Source of the DNA: an uncultured Lachnospiraceae bacterium
GTDB lineage: Bacteria; Bacillota; Clostridia; Lachnospirales; Lachnospiraceae
DNA: 40,166 nucleotides
Assembly: GCA_947246015.1 (NCBI GenBank)
Contig: CAMXQE010000032.1
Coordinates: 1 to 40,166, forward strand
Reading direction: 5' to 3'
Of the stretch, positions 24,983 through 33,747 are shown piece by piece (positions within the stretch are counted from its first letter, which is position 1; each line of letters begins with the position of its first letter). Below the pieces are notes generated by a model. It saw only the letters and a program-made list of their open reading frames with translations. It did no database searches and had not been told where the DNA came from. The position numbers and the translations under genes were made by a program.

Positions 24983-25015
24983 GAGAGCGCACTACAGTTT
25001 CTGCAGTGCGCTCTC
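24983..25015. repeat. Perfect 11-bp inverted repeat
   Basis: GAGAGCGCACT (24983-24993) and AGTGCGCTCTC (25005-25015), with CAG/CTG inside. No T-run on either side, so an operator or orphan hairpin upstream of the hydrogenase-like gene rather than a terminator. Confidence 0.5.
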
Positions 25016-25039
25016 CCTGTAATATGTGGCAAAATAAGT

Positions 25040-25068
25040 TTGTAAAGTGATAGGATATATGATAAAAT
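25040..25068 (+). promoter_or_regulatory. Promoter of the hydrogenase-like/MCP gene
   Basis: TTGTAA, 17 bp, TAAAAT, with a start near 25075, 40 nt before the ATG. Confidence 0.6.
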
Positions 25069-25114
25069 AAAGTTTGAAAGATGAAAGGAATTTTGTGCCA
25101 AGGAGGAAATGGGG

Positions 25115-27064
25115 ATGAGCATGTCGGGGGAGGCATTGGTTTTTACAAATGAGAATTGTATTGGGTGCAATAAATGCATTTCGGCGTGTCCGGTATTGAC
25201 TGCAAATTACGCAGTGGAGCAGGATGGGAAAAACAAAATAGTGGTAAACGGGGATGCCTGCATCAGCTGCGGAGCGTGTTTTGATGCCTGCGAGCATGAT
25301 GCGAGAAGTTATCGGGACGATACAGAGCGGTTTTTTGCAGATTTGAAGAAAGGGGAGAAGATATCCCTGCTGCTGGCGCCGGCATTTCTGGCGAATTATC
25401 CGACGGAATATGCTTCCGTGCTGGGAGGTTTGAAGAAACTGGGCGTCAATCATATTATCAGTGTGAGTTTCGGGGCGGACATCACGACCTGGGGTTATAT
25501 TAAATATATCACGGAGCACAATTTTACAGGCGGCATATCCCAGCCATGTCCGGCAGTAGTCGGTTATATTGAGAAGTACGTACCGGAATTGATTCCGAAG
25601 CTGGTTCCTATCCATTCCCCTATGATGTGCGGTGCGATTTATGTAAAGAAATATATGAAACTTCCGGACAAGCTGGCATTTATCAGTCCGTGCATAGCAA
25701 AGAAGAATGAAATTGAAGACCCGAATACATATGGCTATGTTTCTTATAATGTCACGTTTGACCATCTGATGGATTATGTTCGTGAACACAATATCAGGGG
25801 AGAGGATGTATCCGATGAAATTGAGTACGGGCTTGGTTCCATTTATCCGATGCCGGGCGGTCTGAAAGAAAACGTTTACTGGTTCTGCGGAGAGGAAGTG
25901 TTTATCCGTCAGATAGAAGGCGAGAAACACATGTATGAATTTCTGGAAGATTACAGAGAGCGGGTGCTGAACGGAAAGCGTCTGCCTTTTATGGTGGATG
26001 CCCTGAACTGTGCAAACGGCTGTGTATACGGTACGGCAATAGAGCCGGAAAAAGCCGGGGGAGATGACAATCTGTACACGCTTCAGGAAATTAAGGAAAA
26101 GAGCAAGCGCAGCGGAAAGAATCATCCGTTTGCCAGGGGGCTTTCGGCGAAGCAGAGGCTGAAAAAACTGAACAGTCAGTTTGCCAAACTGGACATTAAC
26201 GATTTTATCAGGAAGTATACGGACCATTCAAGGGATATTGTAATTAAGAAGCCCAGCAATGCGGAACTGGAAGAGATTTATAACAGCATGGAGAAGAGGA
26301 CGAATCAGGAAAGACAGATTAACTGTTCGGCCTGCGGTTATGAAACCTGTAAAAAAATGGCAAGGGCTATTTACAACGGATGCAATACAAAAAGCAATTG
26401 TCTTCATTATATGAAGAATATGATTGAAATAGAAAATGAAACTGCGCAGGCGCTTTCCACGGAAATGCAGGAAAAGAATGTTATCATTGAAAGAAAGAAC
26501 CGGCAGGTTGCCGAACTGGCGGAAAGCGTGGCAAAAGACTTCCAGCTTTTAGACGATTCCATTCAGGAAATGGCAGTGGGAAATTCCAGCAATGCGGCGG
26601 AAAGTACGAGCATCAATATATTGATGACGAGTGTAATGGAGTTCAGTGAGGAACTGAAAAAAGCGCTGAGCGGGATAGAAACGCTGACGCAGAGCCTGCA
26701 GAATAATAACGAAGAGATTACAAATGTTGCGGATGAAACTAATTTACTTTCCCTGAATGCCAGCATAGAAGCGGCGAGGGCAGGAAGCGCAGGCAGAGGG
26801 TTTGCGATTATTGCGGAGAATATCAAGAAACTGGCGGATTCTTCCAAAGAGACGGCGGCAGACAGCGAAGCAAATCAGGCAAAGATAGGGGACGCGGTTG
26901 AAATGCTGCTGCAGAAAGCGGAAGATTTAATAGGAACCATCAATAACGTAAACCAGAAAGTAACAAGTCTGGCAGCGGCTACGGAGGAAATTGCAGCGGC
27001 TACGGAGAAGGTCGGGGAAGTATCCCGGAGGGTAAAGGAAAAAATGGAAGAACTGGTTCAATAA
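25115..27064 (+). CDS. Soluble [FeFe]-hydrogenase-like / methyl-accepting transducer
   Basis: A 649-residue cytoplasmic protein without membrane segments. Two 4Fe-4S ferredoxin motifs ([12 protein letters not shown] and [14 protein letters not shown], residues about 15-62). An [FeFe]-hydrogenase H-domain (about 75-360). A further four-Cys iron-sulfur motif ([11 protein letters not shown] ... GC, about 403-422). A chemotaxis signalling domain (about 450-649) with the hairpin tip [17 protein letters not shown] and [16 protein letters not shown]. In the H-domain, motif 1 reads SQPCPA instead of TSCCP, motif 2 [10 protein letters not shown] and motif 3 NCANGCVYG are kept, so three of four H-cluster cysteines are clear. 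It probably senses H2 or redox state and signals to CheA. The start at 25115 is chosen because AAGGAGG is 8 nt upstream (2 nt from the ATG at 25109). Confidence 0.9.
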   Translation: MSMSGEALVFTNENCIGCNKCISACPVLTANYAVEQDGKNKIVVNGDACISCGACFDACEHDARSYRDDTERFFADLKKGEKISLLLAPAFLANYPTEYASVLGGLKKLGVNHIISVSFGADITTWGYIKYITEHNFTGGISQPCPAVVGYIEKYVPELIPKLVPIHSPMMCGAIYVKKYMKLPDKLAFISPCIAKKNEIEDPNTYGYVSYNVTFDHLMDYVREHNIRGEDVSDEIEYGLGSIYPMPGGLKENVYWFCGEEVFIRQIEGEKHMYEFLEDYRERVLNGKRLPFMVDALNCANGCVYGTAIEPEKAGGDDNLYTLQEIKEKSKRSGKNHPFARGLSAKQRLKKLNSQFAKLDINDFIRKYTDHSRDIVIKKPSNAELEEIYNSMEKRTNQERQINCSACGYETCKKMARAIYNGCNTKSNCLHYMKNMIEIENETAQALSTEMQEKNVIIERKNRQVAELAESVAKDFQLLDDSIQEMAVGNSSNAAESTSINILMTSVMEFSEELKKALSGIETLTQSLQNNNEEITNVADETNLLSLNASIEAARAGSAGRGFAIIAENIKKLADSSKETAADSEANQAKIGDAVEMLLQKAEDLIGTINNVNQKVTSLAAATEEIAAATEKVGEVSRRVKEKMEELVQ

Positions 27065-27693
27065 CCCAGTTCTTCCGCTACAAAATAAATCTTTATCCGT
27101 CCTTTGATACCGCTGCGGCGTGTGATGACAATCTGATTGCACATGCAGTCGGGAGACAGACAGTCATTGCAGTGTCCGGCAGCATTGCAGGGAGTCTGGC
27201 GGTTCAGCCGTTTGGCATTGGGCGGAGACGCAAAATTGCGCACCCGTTCTACGCCGGCGGTAACATCCGTGACGATTTTGTTCATGCCGACGACCATGAT
27301 GATGTTTGCGGGGCCATGGATGAGACATGCCACGCGGTTGCCGGTTCCGTCGATGTTAATGAGTTCGCCGGACAGGGCAACAGCATTGGAACTCATAAGA
27401 TAATAATCGGAAAGGACTGCCTGCGCATACAGCGCGCGGCTCTCTTCCGGTGTAGAAGCGCTCATGCGGTCGATGAGCTGATAATTCCCGTTCCTTATCC
27501 GGTCCATCAGGCCGGATTCTTTTATGGATTCGCTTCCGCCCCACGAAATGGTACTGTTCTCAGGAATGGATGCGAGGATGGCGTCGGTGCAGGATGCGGA
27601 ATCTTCAAAGAAATATCCCTCCATTCCCCGTTTCTCCAGATTTTTAATAATCGTGCCCGCAGCTGTCTGAAAGGCCGCTTGTTTGTGTGTCAT
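27058..27693 (-). CDS. LUD domain (lactate utilisation type) protein
   Basis: A 211-residue protein of the LutC/YkgG-like LUD family. [53 protein letters not shown] (in pieces) and a Cys-rich tail ([18 protein letters not shown]) are characteristic. Single-gene LUD proteins of this length are common in Clostridia, outside the three-gene lactate operon, and their role is unsettled. AAAGGAGG lies 8 nt before the ATG. The stop overlaps that of the convergent hydrogenase-like gene by 7 bp with no terminator between. A palindrome AGAGCAGGTGCTCT (27728-27741) sits in its leader and could be an operator. Confidence 0.88.
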   Translation of the reverse strand: MTHKQAAFQTAAGTIIKNLEKRGMEGYFFEDSASCTDAILASIPENSTISWGGSESIKESGLMDRIRNGNYQLIDRMSASTPEESRALYAQAVLSDYYLMSSNAVALSGELINIDGTGNRVACLIHGPANIIMVVGMNKIVTDVTAGVERVRNFASPPNAKRLNRQTPCNAAGHCNDCLSPDCMCNQIVITRRSGIKGRIKIYFVAEELGY

Positions 27694-27753
27694 AGGTTCT
27701 ACCTCCTTTAAGCATTGTCGTACAGTGAGAGCAGGTGCTCTGTCTGTATAGAT

Positions 27754-27782
27754 ATTATAATTGATTTTCTAAGGGGTGAAAA
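27754..27782 (-). promoter_or_regulatory. Promoter of the LUD gene
   Basis: On the minus strand: TTTTCA, 17 bp, TATAAT, leading into the leader with the palindrome at 27728-27741. Confidence 0.55.
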
Positions 27783-27960
27783 GGAAAAATTGCTTCCGTG
27801 CATTTCGTGTCTGTGAGGGCGAATATAAGATTAAAATACAGATAATTTATAAAAATACAGGATAAAAAGAGAATATAATAATGAAAAATGGAATTATTTG
27901 GAATAAAATGCCGAAGAAACAAATAAAATGAAAAAAATTATATTTTTTTAGAAAAAAGTG

Positions 27961-27989
27961 TTGACAAATAAAAGATGAGCGTCTATAAT
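27961..27989 (+). promoter_or_regulatory. Perfect consensus promoter without a protein gene
   Basis: TTGACA, 17 bp, TATAAT, both boxes exact. Directly upstream (27930-27957) are A and T runs like an UP element, as at stable-RNA genes. The first protein start with a ribosome site lies 700 bp downstream. Confidence 0.8.
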
Positions 27990-27995
27990 AAAGAC

Positions 27996-28334
27996 ATAAA
28001 CAAAAGAATTCACATAGATGCAACAAAATACGAAAGAAAGAGAGGTACGGACCACCGAAAACTTAATTTAATTAATTCATTTGAAGTACAAAAGAATTAA
28101 TAAACCAAAGAAATCGTAGTCGAGTACATAGGAAAAGGTAACGAGCAGCAAAGGATAACAATTAAAAAAAGTTTATCAGCCGTTACAGTACGGTAGTACA
28201 GAGGAAAAATGGAAAGAGTACGAAAGAAAAAAAGAATATTGGAAAGCTTGAAAATCTAAGAAGACGGAGGTATAGGCCATTGGATAGCATAGTTTAGAAG
28301 CGGGTATTAATCGAAAAGATTGATATCCGCTTCT
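27996..28334 (+). ncRNA. Candidate abundant non-coding RNA (about 340 nt)
   Basis: Starts at the consensus promoter and ends at a 17-bp hairpin (28296-28312 with 28318-28334; GAAAA loop, two G-U pairs). Internal pairings: ATTAATTC (28071-28078) with GAATTAAT (28094-28101), and GTAACG with CGTTAC around GATAAC/GTTTATC (about 28138-28188). AGTAC occurs repeatedly. No frame with a ribosome site exceeds about 20 codons. It does not resemble 6S, tmRNA, SRP or RNase P RNA. The 3' hairpin lacks a T-run, so the real end is uncertain. Confidence 0.45.
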
Positions 28335-28342
28335 GCTGTGTA

Positions 28343-28375
28343 CAGGGATGCGTAAGGAAGTCAGCCGCTACGCAG
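28343..28375 (+). repeat. Second copy of the 33-bp dispersed repeat
   Basis: Matches 14641-14673 at 28 of 33 positions (shared core TGCGTAAGGAA and AGCYGCTAYGCAG). Between here and 28440 I see nothing else. Confidence 0.6.
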
Positions 28376-28440
28376 TTCATTCGGTGCATCATCATAGCTC
28401 CTTTTCGTTCAGGGCTAAAATGATATTGTGGCAGAGCACA

Positions 28441-28576
28441 GCGCCGGATAGAGGAGGGCTATCTTAAGCACCGTCGGAAAACGCCGGTACTTAGCGAGGT
28501 ATTAACGAGCTTAGTACCGTTGCGTTTGGAGTCGAGCGAAAGCGCGTGCTTAAGATAGCCCTCCTCTATCCGGCGC
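28441..28576. repeat. 136-bp element with perfect 31-bp terminal inverted repeats
   Basis: The arms 28441-28471 and 28546-28576 are exact reverse complements (they begin GCGCCGGATAGAGG). The 74-bp centre carries CGGTACT/AGTACCG and further partial palindromes. No coding potential and no flanking target duplication that I can see. It would form a very stable cruciform or hairpin and may be a MITE-like repeat. Confidence 0.75.
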
Positions 28577-28702
28577 GTCCCCCCCTCCACCCAACCCAAT
28601 TATACCCGAACCCCTCCTCTTTGTAGATTTCGATATTTTTATGTGGAAAAAATCAGGAATATGGGTTATGATAGCTATATATTGCTTTTTTAGGAGAGAT
28701 TT

Positions 28703-30151
28703 ATGGGTAAAAATAAAGAAAATGACTATGATGAGAGACGCGCATACAGAAGAAAGCGGAGAATCCGGAATCAGATTATCGCGTACGTGACGGTGATAAT
28801 ATTTATTGCGGCTATTATAACAGGAGCAGTGTTCGGAATCCGTGCGGTGACAAAGCTGATTTCAGAGAGAAAGCAGGCGGAGGAGCTGGAGAAACAGTTG
28901 GAGGATATAACGAACGAGGAAGAAGAGGTAGTCATTGAACCTCCGGTTTCCGTGGAGGAACCGGAGGAAGAGGTGGACTGGCTGGAGGAAAGGGTAGTAT
29001 CTTCCGTGGATTATATGTCGTTGGAGGATAAGGTTGCAGGTTTGTTTATCGTGGCTCCCGAAGCGGTGACCGGGGTGTCGCAGGCAATACAGGCAGGAGA
29101 CGGGACGCGGGATGCTTTAAACAAATATCCGGTCGGCGGCTTTATATATAATCAGCAAAATATCATAGATGAAGGACAGTTTACACAGATGCTTTCCAAT
29201 ACAATGGGGATGAGACCGGAGTATCCGCTGTTCCTTGCAGTAGATGAGGAAGGCGGTTCCGTAAGAAGCATTGGGGGAAGCAGCATTGAAGTAGAAGAAG
29301 TAGGCGATATGGCAGATATCGGCGCCGAAGGGGATACGGCGAAAGCGTATGATGCAGGGAGCAAGATAGGATTTTACCTGAATAAGCTGGGATTGAATGT
29401 AGATTTTGCGCCTGTAGCGGATATTGTGGAAGATATGGAAGGTTCGGCAATCGGGAGACGTTCCTTTGGCGGGGATTCGGCCCTGGTAGGAAGCATGGCG
29501 GCTGAAACAGTCAGGGGGATTCAGGAGATGGGAGTCAGTTCCTGTCTGAAGCATTTTCCGGGTATCGGCTCTGCGGCGGAGGATACCCATGACGGGATGG
29601 CTGTCATGGAGAAGAGTCTGGATGAACTGCGGGCGGCGGAATTTCCGGCTTTTCAGGCAGGTATCGAAGCTGGAGCTGATTTTGTCATGGTGGGACATGT
29701 CTCGGCGCCGAATGTAGTGGGTGATAATACGCCCTGTTCCCTGTCGGAAGAGATAATCACCAACCTGCTGCGCGGGGAGCTTGGGTATGAGGGGATTATC
29801 ATTACCGATGCCATGGATATGGCGGCGATTACAGAATATTTTACAGCGGACGATGCAGCAGTCAGGGCGCTGAAGGCGGGAGCCGATATGATTCTTATGC
29901 CGGAAGATTTTGAGCTGGCTTATAAGGGCGTGATGAATGCGGTACAGGAGGGAGTCATTGCGGAAGAACGTATCAATGAATCGCTGAAGCGGATTTACCG
30001 TGTGAAATTCAGGAACCGGATTGATGCAGAAGGTAATATTGTGGACGTGATGGGAGAAAATCAGGAATCGGAAGGCAGTCCGGATATGGAAGAGGGCCAG
30101 AACGCAGAGGGCAGTACGGAAGCGGAGGCTGGCCAGGGCACAGGTGAATGA
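28703..30151 (+). CDS. Membrane-anchored glycoside hydrolase family 3 (NagZ-type) protein
   Basis: A 482-residue protein with a basic N-terminus, one membrane segment (about 25-45), a coiled-coil acidic stalk (about 55-95) and an extracellular GH3 N-domain (about 100-430). FLAVDEEGGSVRS, VDFAPVADI, SCLKHFPGIGSAAEDTHDG (His of the acid/base dyad) and IITDAMDMAAI (nucleophile Asp) fit beta-N-acetylhexosaminidases that release N-acetylglucosamine from peptidoglycan fragments. The C-terminal GH3 domain is absent, as in NagZ. The last 35 residues are Glu/Gly-rich. GGAGAG lies 7 nt before the ATG. It is isolated between two palindrome elements. Confidence 0.88.
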   Translation: MGKNKENDYDERRAYRRKRRIRNQIIAYVTVIIFIAAIITGAVFGIRAVTKLISERKQAEELEKQLEDITNEEEEVVIEPPVSVEEPEEEVDWLEERVVSSVDYMSLEDKVAGLFIVAPEAVTGVSQAIQAGDGTRDALNKYPVGGFIYNQQNIIDEGQFTQMLSNTMGMRPEYPLFLAVDEEGGSVRSIGGSSIEVEEVGDMADIGAEGDTAKAYDAGSKIGFYLNKLGLNVDFAPVADIVEDMEGSAIGRRSFGGDSALVGSMAAETVRGIQEMGVSSCLKHFPGIGSAAEDTHDGMAVMEKSLDELRAAEFPAFQAGIEAGADFVMVGHVSAPNVVGDNTPCSLSEEIITNLLRGELGYEGIIITDAMDMAAITEYFTADDAAVRALKAGADMILMPEDFELAYKGVMNAVQEGVIAEERINESLKRIYRVKFRNRIDAEGNIVDVMGENQESEGSPDMEEGQNAEGSTEAEAGQGTGE

Positions 30152-30160
30152 CCCTGCCTG

Positions 30161-30231
30161 GAGCGTGTTTGAAAAATATTTTCCACAAACTGTGACGCAC
30201 AGCAGGTGGGAATGATGTTTCAAACACGCTC
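30161..30231. repeat. Palindrome element behind the GH3 gene
   Basis: GAGCGTGTTTGAAA (30161-30174) pairs perfectly with TTTCAAACACGCTC (30218-30231). Inside, TTTTCCAC/GTGGGAA and CTGTG/CACAG extend the hairpin almost to the centre. No T-run follows, so it is more likely a dispersed repeat than a terminator. Confidence 0.65.
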
Positions 30232-30408
30232 TGGCGGTACAGAAGAGGCGGAGCAGTGGAACCGGGAAAAATTAAAAAGCCGGTGCACTGCTTTTTCTGC
30301 GAAAGAGAAAGACAGCAAGCAGTGATGATTGGAAGCAATGGAAGGTAATTGGAAAAGAATCGGGGCCGGTATCCGGGTCTGCGGATAACCGGCAGTATGG
30401 AGGTCAAG

Positions 30409-31794
30409 ATGGGAATTACAGCAGCGTTCATGGTTCCCCATCCGCCGTTGATTGTGCCGGATGTGGGAAAGGGAGAGGAAAGAAAGATAGCGGATACGAT
30501 AGCAGCTTATCAGGAGATAGGAAAGAGGATTGGGAAACAGAAACCGGAAACCATCGTCCTTATTTCGCCGCATCAGATTATGTATGCGGATTATTTCCAT
30601 ATATCGCCCGGAAAAGGGGCGAAAGGAGATATGGGGCAGTTCCGTGCGGGAAAAGTGAAATTTGAGGTTTCTTATGATACTGCATTTGTAGAGGAACTGT
30701 GCAGACTGGCGGATATGGAAGGATTTCCGGCCGGAACCATGGGGGAAAGGGAGAAAAAACTGGATCATGGAACGATGGTTCCGCTTTATTTCGTTGAACA
30801 GTATTGGAAAGAATATCAGTTGGTACGGATTGGCCTGTCGGGTCTGCCTCTGGCCAGGCATTATGAACTTGGGCAGTGCATACAGAAAGCTGCGGAAATA
30901 CTGGATAGAAAGGTGGTGCTGATTGGCAGCGGGGATTTGTCCCACAGGCTGAAAGAGGACGGCCCTTACGGATACAGGGAGGAGGGGCCGGTTTATGACA
31001 GCCGTATCATGGATGTGATGAAAAGAGCAGCGTTCGGGGAACTTTTGGAATTTTCCGAAGATTTCTGCGAAAAGGCGGGAGAGTGCGGGCACCGCTCGTT
31101 TACAATTATGGCGGGGGCATTGGATAAGACGAAGGTTGAAGCGGAGGCGCTTTCCTATGAGGGGCCTTTCGGGGTAGGTTATGGTATCTGTAGTTTCGTA
31201 CCCTGCGGTATGGATTCGGAGCGGAATTTTAAAGAGCAGTATGAGGAAAAGGAGAAGAAGCGGATTTTGGAACAGAGGGAAAACGAGGATGCCTATGTAC
31301 GTCTGGCACGCAGGGCAATAGAGGAATATGTGCGCAGCGGGAGAAGGACAGAGGTGCCGGAGGAACTGCCGGAAGAGATGTATGAACGCAAAGCAGGAGT
31401 TTTCGTTTCGATTAAGAAAGAAGGGCAGCTGAGGGGCTGTATCGGAACCATTCGGGCGGTACGGGAATCGATTGCAGAGGAAATTATTGAGAATGCAATC
31501 AGCGCGTCTACCAGAGATACCCGATTCCGGCCGGTTGAACCTGCGGAATTGGAGAAGCTGGTAATCAGTGTGGATGTACTGGGGGATATGGAACCGATTG
31601 AGTCGCTGGAGGAACTGGATGTAAAGAAATATGGTGTGGTGGTGACAAAGGGGCATAAGCGGGGACTGCTGCTTCCGAATCTGGAAGGCGTGGATACGGT
31701 GGAGGAACAGGTGGCGATAGCCAAAAGCAAAGCAGGAATCGGCAGAACGGAGAAAGCGGAGCTGGAACGATTTGAAGTGGTCCGGCATCATTGA
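30409..31794 (+). CDS. Memo-like/AMMECR1 fusion of the AmmeMemoRadiSam system
   Basis: A 461-residue two-domain protein. Residues 1-265 are a Memo/class III extradiol-dioxygenase-like domain (FMVPHPPLIVPDVG, LISPHQIMYADYF, LDHGTMVPLYFV, GSGDLSHRL), supplying the His residues of that fold. Residues about 290-461 are AMMECR1 (AGVFVSIKKEGQLRGCIGTI; RDTRFRPVEPAELE). Together with the radical SAM gene 75 nt downstream it forms the AMMECR1-Memo-radical SAM set found across bacteria and archaea, whose reaction is not established. The GGAGG at 30399-30403 fits ATG 30409. Upstream in-frame starts (30397 and a TTG at 30349) lack a proper ribosome site. Confidence 0.9.
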   Translation: MGITAAFMVPHPPLIVPDVGKGEERKIADTIAAYQEIGKRIGKQKPETIVLISPHQIMYADYFHISPGKGAKGDMGQFRAGKVKFEVSYDTAFVEELCRLADMEGFPAGTMGEREKKLDHGTMVPLYFVEQYWKEYQLVRIGLSGLPLARHYELGQCIQKAAEILDRKVVLIGSGDLSHRLKEDGPYGYREEGPVYDSRIMDVMKRAAFGELLEFSEDFCEKAGECGHRSFTIMAGALDKTKVEAEALSYEGPFGVGYGICSFVPCGMDSERNFKEQYEEKEKKRILEQRENEDAYVRLARRAIEEYVRSGRRTEVPEELPEEMYERKAGVFVSIKKEGQLRGCIGTIRAVRESIAEEIIENAISASTRDTRFRPVEPAELEKLVISVDVLGDMEPIESLEELDVKKYGVVVTKGHKRGLLLPNLEGVDTVEEQVAIAKSKAGIGRTEKAELERFEVVRHH

Positions 31795-31869
31795 GTGTGT
31801 GGGCAGGAAATCCGCACAGCAGGACGGACAGGAATGAGGAAAATGAGGAATAAGAAATGAGGGATAAGG

Positions 31870-32709
31870 ATGAAACAGACATGTCATGTATGTATGCACC
31901 ATTGCAGTTTGGCGCCGGGGCAGAGAGGAATCTGTCTGGCGAGAAAGAATGAGGGCGGCAGGATTCTGTGTGAGAACTATGGAATGGTTACTTCGCTGGC
32001 TTTGGACCCCATTGAAAAGAAGCCGCTCAACCTGTTTCATCCCGGCAGCCGGGTTTTGTCGGTGGGTAGTTTCGGCTGTAACCTGAAGTGCCCGTTTTGC
32101 CAGAACCATGAAATTTCCATGGCAGATGAGGAAACGGCGGAGGCAGTTACGGGTCTGGTGTATCTGGCTCCGGAGGATTTGGCCCGGAAAGCATCGGAAT
32201 GCCGGCCGGCAGGAAATATCGGGGTGGCTTTTACCTATAACGAGCCGCTGGTCGGATGGGAGTATGTGCGGGATACTGCAAAACTGGTGAAGGAGGCCGG
32301 TATGGAGACCGTGCTGGTTACTAATGGTTTGGCGTCCATGGAGGTGCTGGAGGAAGTGCTTCCTTTTATAGATGCCATGAATATTGATTTGAAAGGATTT
32401 AGCGGGGAATATTACCGGAAGCTGGGCGGGGATTTCGGGACAGTGAAAGCATTTATCGCCCGTGCAGTGAAAGACTGCCATGTGGAGCTTACTACCTTGA
32501 TTGTTCCGGGAGAGAATGACGGGGCAGATGAAATGGAAGAAGAAGCGGAGTGGATAAGCACGCTTGGAAAGGAAATCCCCCTCCATATCACCTGTTTTTT
32601 TCCGCGGTACCGCATGACGGACAGAGGGGCAACGGAAATCGGGCAGATTTACCGCCTTGCGGAAATGGCAGGGAAGTATCTGGAGCATGTGTTTGTGGGG
32701 AATTGCTGA
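31870..32709 (+). CDS. amrS: AmmeMemoRadiSam system radical SAM enzyme
   Basis: A 279-residue radical S-adenosylmethionine enzyme. The cluster motif GCNLKCPFCQNHEIS (CxxxCxxC, near 58-65) follows an N-terminal Cys-containing segment CHVCMHHCSLAPGQRGIC typical of the group. FTYNEPLVGWEYV, TNGLASMEVLEEVLPFIDAMNIDLKG and HITCFFPRYRM match the PflA-like relatives. GAGGG lies 6 nt before the ATG. It is co-transcribed with the Memo-AMMECR1 fusion; substrate unknown, presumably modified or presented by the fusion protein. Confidence 0.92.
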   Translation: MKQTCHVCMHHCSLAPGQRGICLARKNEGGRILCENYGMVTSLALDPIEKKPLNLFHPGSRVLSVGSFGCNLKCPFCQNHEISMADEETAEAVTGLVYLAPEDLARKASECRPAGNIGVAFTYNEPLVGWEYVRDTAKLVKEAGMETVLVTNGLASMEVLEEVLPFIDAMNIDLKGFSGEYYRKLGGDFGTVKAFIARAVKDCHVELTTLIVPGENDGADEMEEEAEWISTLGKEIPLHITCFFPRYRMTDRGATEIGQIYRLAEMAGKYLEHVFVGNC

Positions 32710-32745
32710 GTTGTTTAGAGTCAATGCCGGAGGTAATCGTTTGAT

Positions 32746-33483
32746 ATGACAGGATTAGGAACAATAGTGAATGTGGCTGCAATCATTGCCGGAGGTGTGG
32801 CAGGGCTTATATCGGGACGGTTCCTGAAAGAACGGTATCAGGAAACCATTACGAAAGCAATGGGATTTGCAATTATTGTCATGGCACTGGGCAGTACCTT
32901 GTCACAGATGTTTGTGGTGAAAATATCGGCAGATGCAGACCAACTGAGTGGAAGCCTGGATACACAGGGAACCATGATGATGGTTATTTCTCTTGCGGCA
33001 GGAGCGCTGCTTGGGGAATTTATCAATTTGGAGCACTGGTTTGAACGATTCGGCACATGGCTGCGCGATAAGACAGGGAGTCAGGAAGACGGTCGTTTCA
33101 TCGATGCGTTTGTCTCGGCCTCCCTGACGGTATGTGTCGGGGCGATGGCTGTCATAGGCGCCATGCAGGACGGAATCAGCGGGAATCATGAAACCCTGTA
33201 TGCGAAAGCAATCCTTGACCTGATTATCATTATGATGATGACGGCATCGCTTGGGAGAGGATGTATTTTTTCGGCCATACCGGTAGCTGTCCTCCAGGGA
33301 ACAATTACAATATTGGCAAGAGAAGCGGCGCCTGTCATGACGGAAGCGGCTATCAGCAACATTGCGTTAGTGGGCAATGTCCTGATTCTGTGCGTCGGTG
33401 TCAATCTGATTTGGCCGAAAACAATCCGGGTTGCGAATGTCCTGCCGGCAATTGTAATTGCCGTGATTTTTGCGGTGTTCTGA
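32746..33483 (+). CDS. DUF554 integral membrane protein
   Basis: A 245-residue hydrophobic protein with about seven membrane segments (for example VNVAAIIAGGVAGLISG, ISLAAGALLGEFI, ALVGNVLILCVGVNLIW). GTIVNVAAIIAGG, GALLGE and SLTVCVGAMAVIGAMQDG are DUF554 signatures; function unknown, possibly transport. GGAGG lies 12 nt before the ATG, an unusually long gap, but no better start exists. It follows amrS after 36 nt. It is the last gene before the base composition falls to A+T-rich. A hairpin CAGCAATC/GATTGCTG (33494-33526) follows without a T-run. Confidence 0.88.
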   Translation: MTGLGTIVNVAAIIAGGVAGLISGRFLKERYQETITKAMGFAIIVMALGSTLSQMFVVKISADADQLSGSLDTQGTMMMVISLAAGALLGEFINLEHWFERFGTWLRDKTGSQEDGRFIDAFVSASLTVCVGAMAVIGAMQDGISGNHETLYAKAILDLIIIMMMTASLGRGCIFSAIPVAVLQGTITILAREAAPVMTEAAISNIALVGNVLILCVGVNLIWPKTIRVANVLPAIVIAVIFAVF

Positions 33484-33659
33484 GTTTATATCTCAGCAAT
33501 CTCATTGTAATTCTGTCTGATTGCTGCTGATGGGCGAATATTCATAGCGACACCTCTTAAATCAACGGTAGTAATATTCTACCCATATTGTAATTGTTTC
33601 ATGCAATGAAGTCAACATGAGCATGTTTGAGTTTCTCCATTTTTGACATAATTAAAAAA

Positions 33660-33747
33660 TGCAAAAACACAGAACCTTTGTTATAATTGAATCACGACAA
33701 ACAACAAAACAAAGGAGTGTTTTTGCATGATTAATTATAACAGCTAA
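33660..33747 (+). promoter_or_regulatory. Hairpin-framed promoter, ribosome site and six-codon leader
   Basis: TGCAAAAACAC (33660-33670) and CCTTTGT (33675-33681) pair with ACAAAGG (33709-33715) and GTGTTTTTGCA (33717-33727). An extended -10 TGTTATAAT (33679-33687) lies inside. AAAGGAG (33711-33717) precedes an ATG at 33727 that encodes MINYNS and stops at 33745-33747, overlapping the next ATG as TAATG. Either a leader peptide coupled to the next gene, or the 5' end of an insertion-sequence transposase cut off by recombination. Confidence 0.45.

Noticed and set aside
24992..26227. A 411-codon minus-strand frame
   Set aside because: Antisense to the hydrogenase-like/MCP gene, whose iron-sulfur and MCP motifs are unambiguous.
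27172..27711. A 179-codon plus-strand frame over the LUD gene
   Set aside because: The minus-strand LUD protein has clear family motifs, promoter and ribosome site; this is its shadow.
30220..32724. An 834-codon open frame on the minus strand
   Set aside because: It is the antisense shadow of the Memo-AMMECR1 and radical SAM genes; no ribosome site and no protein-like domain.
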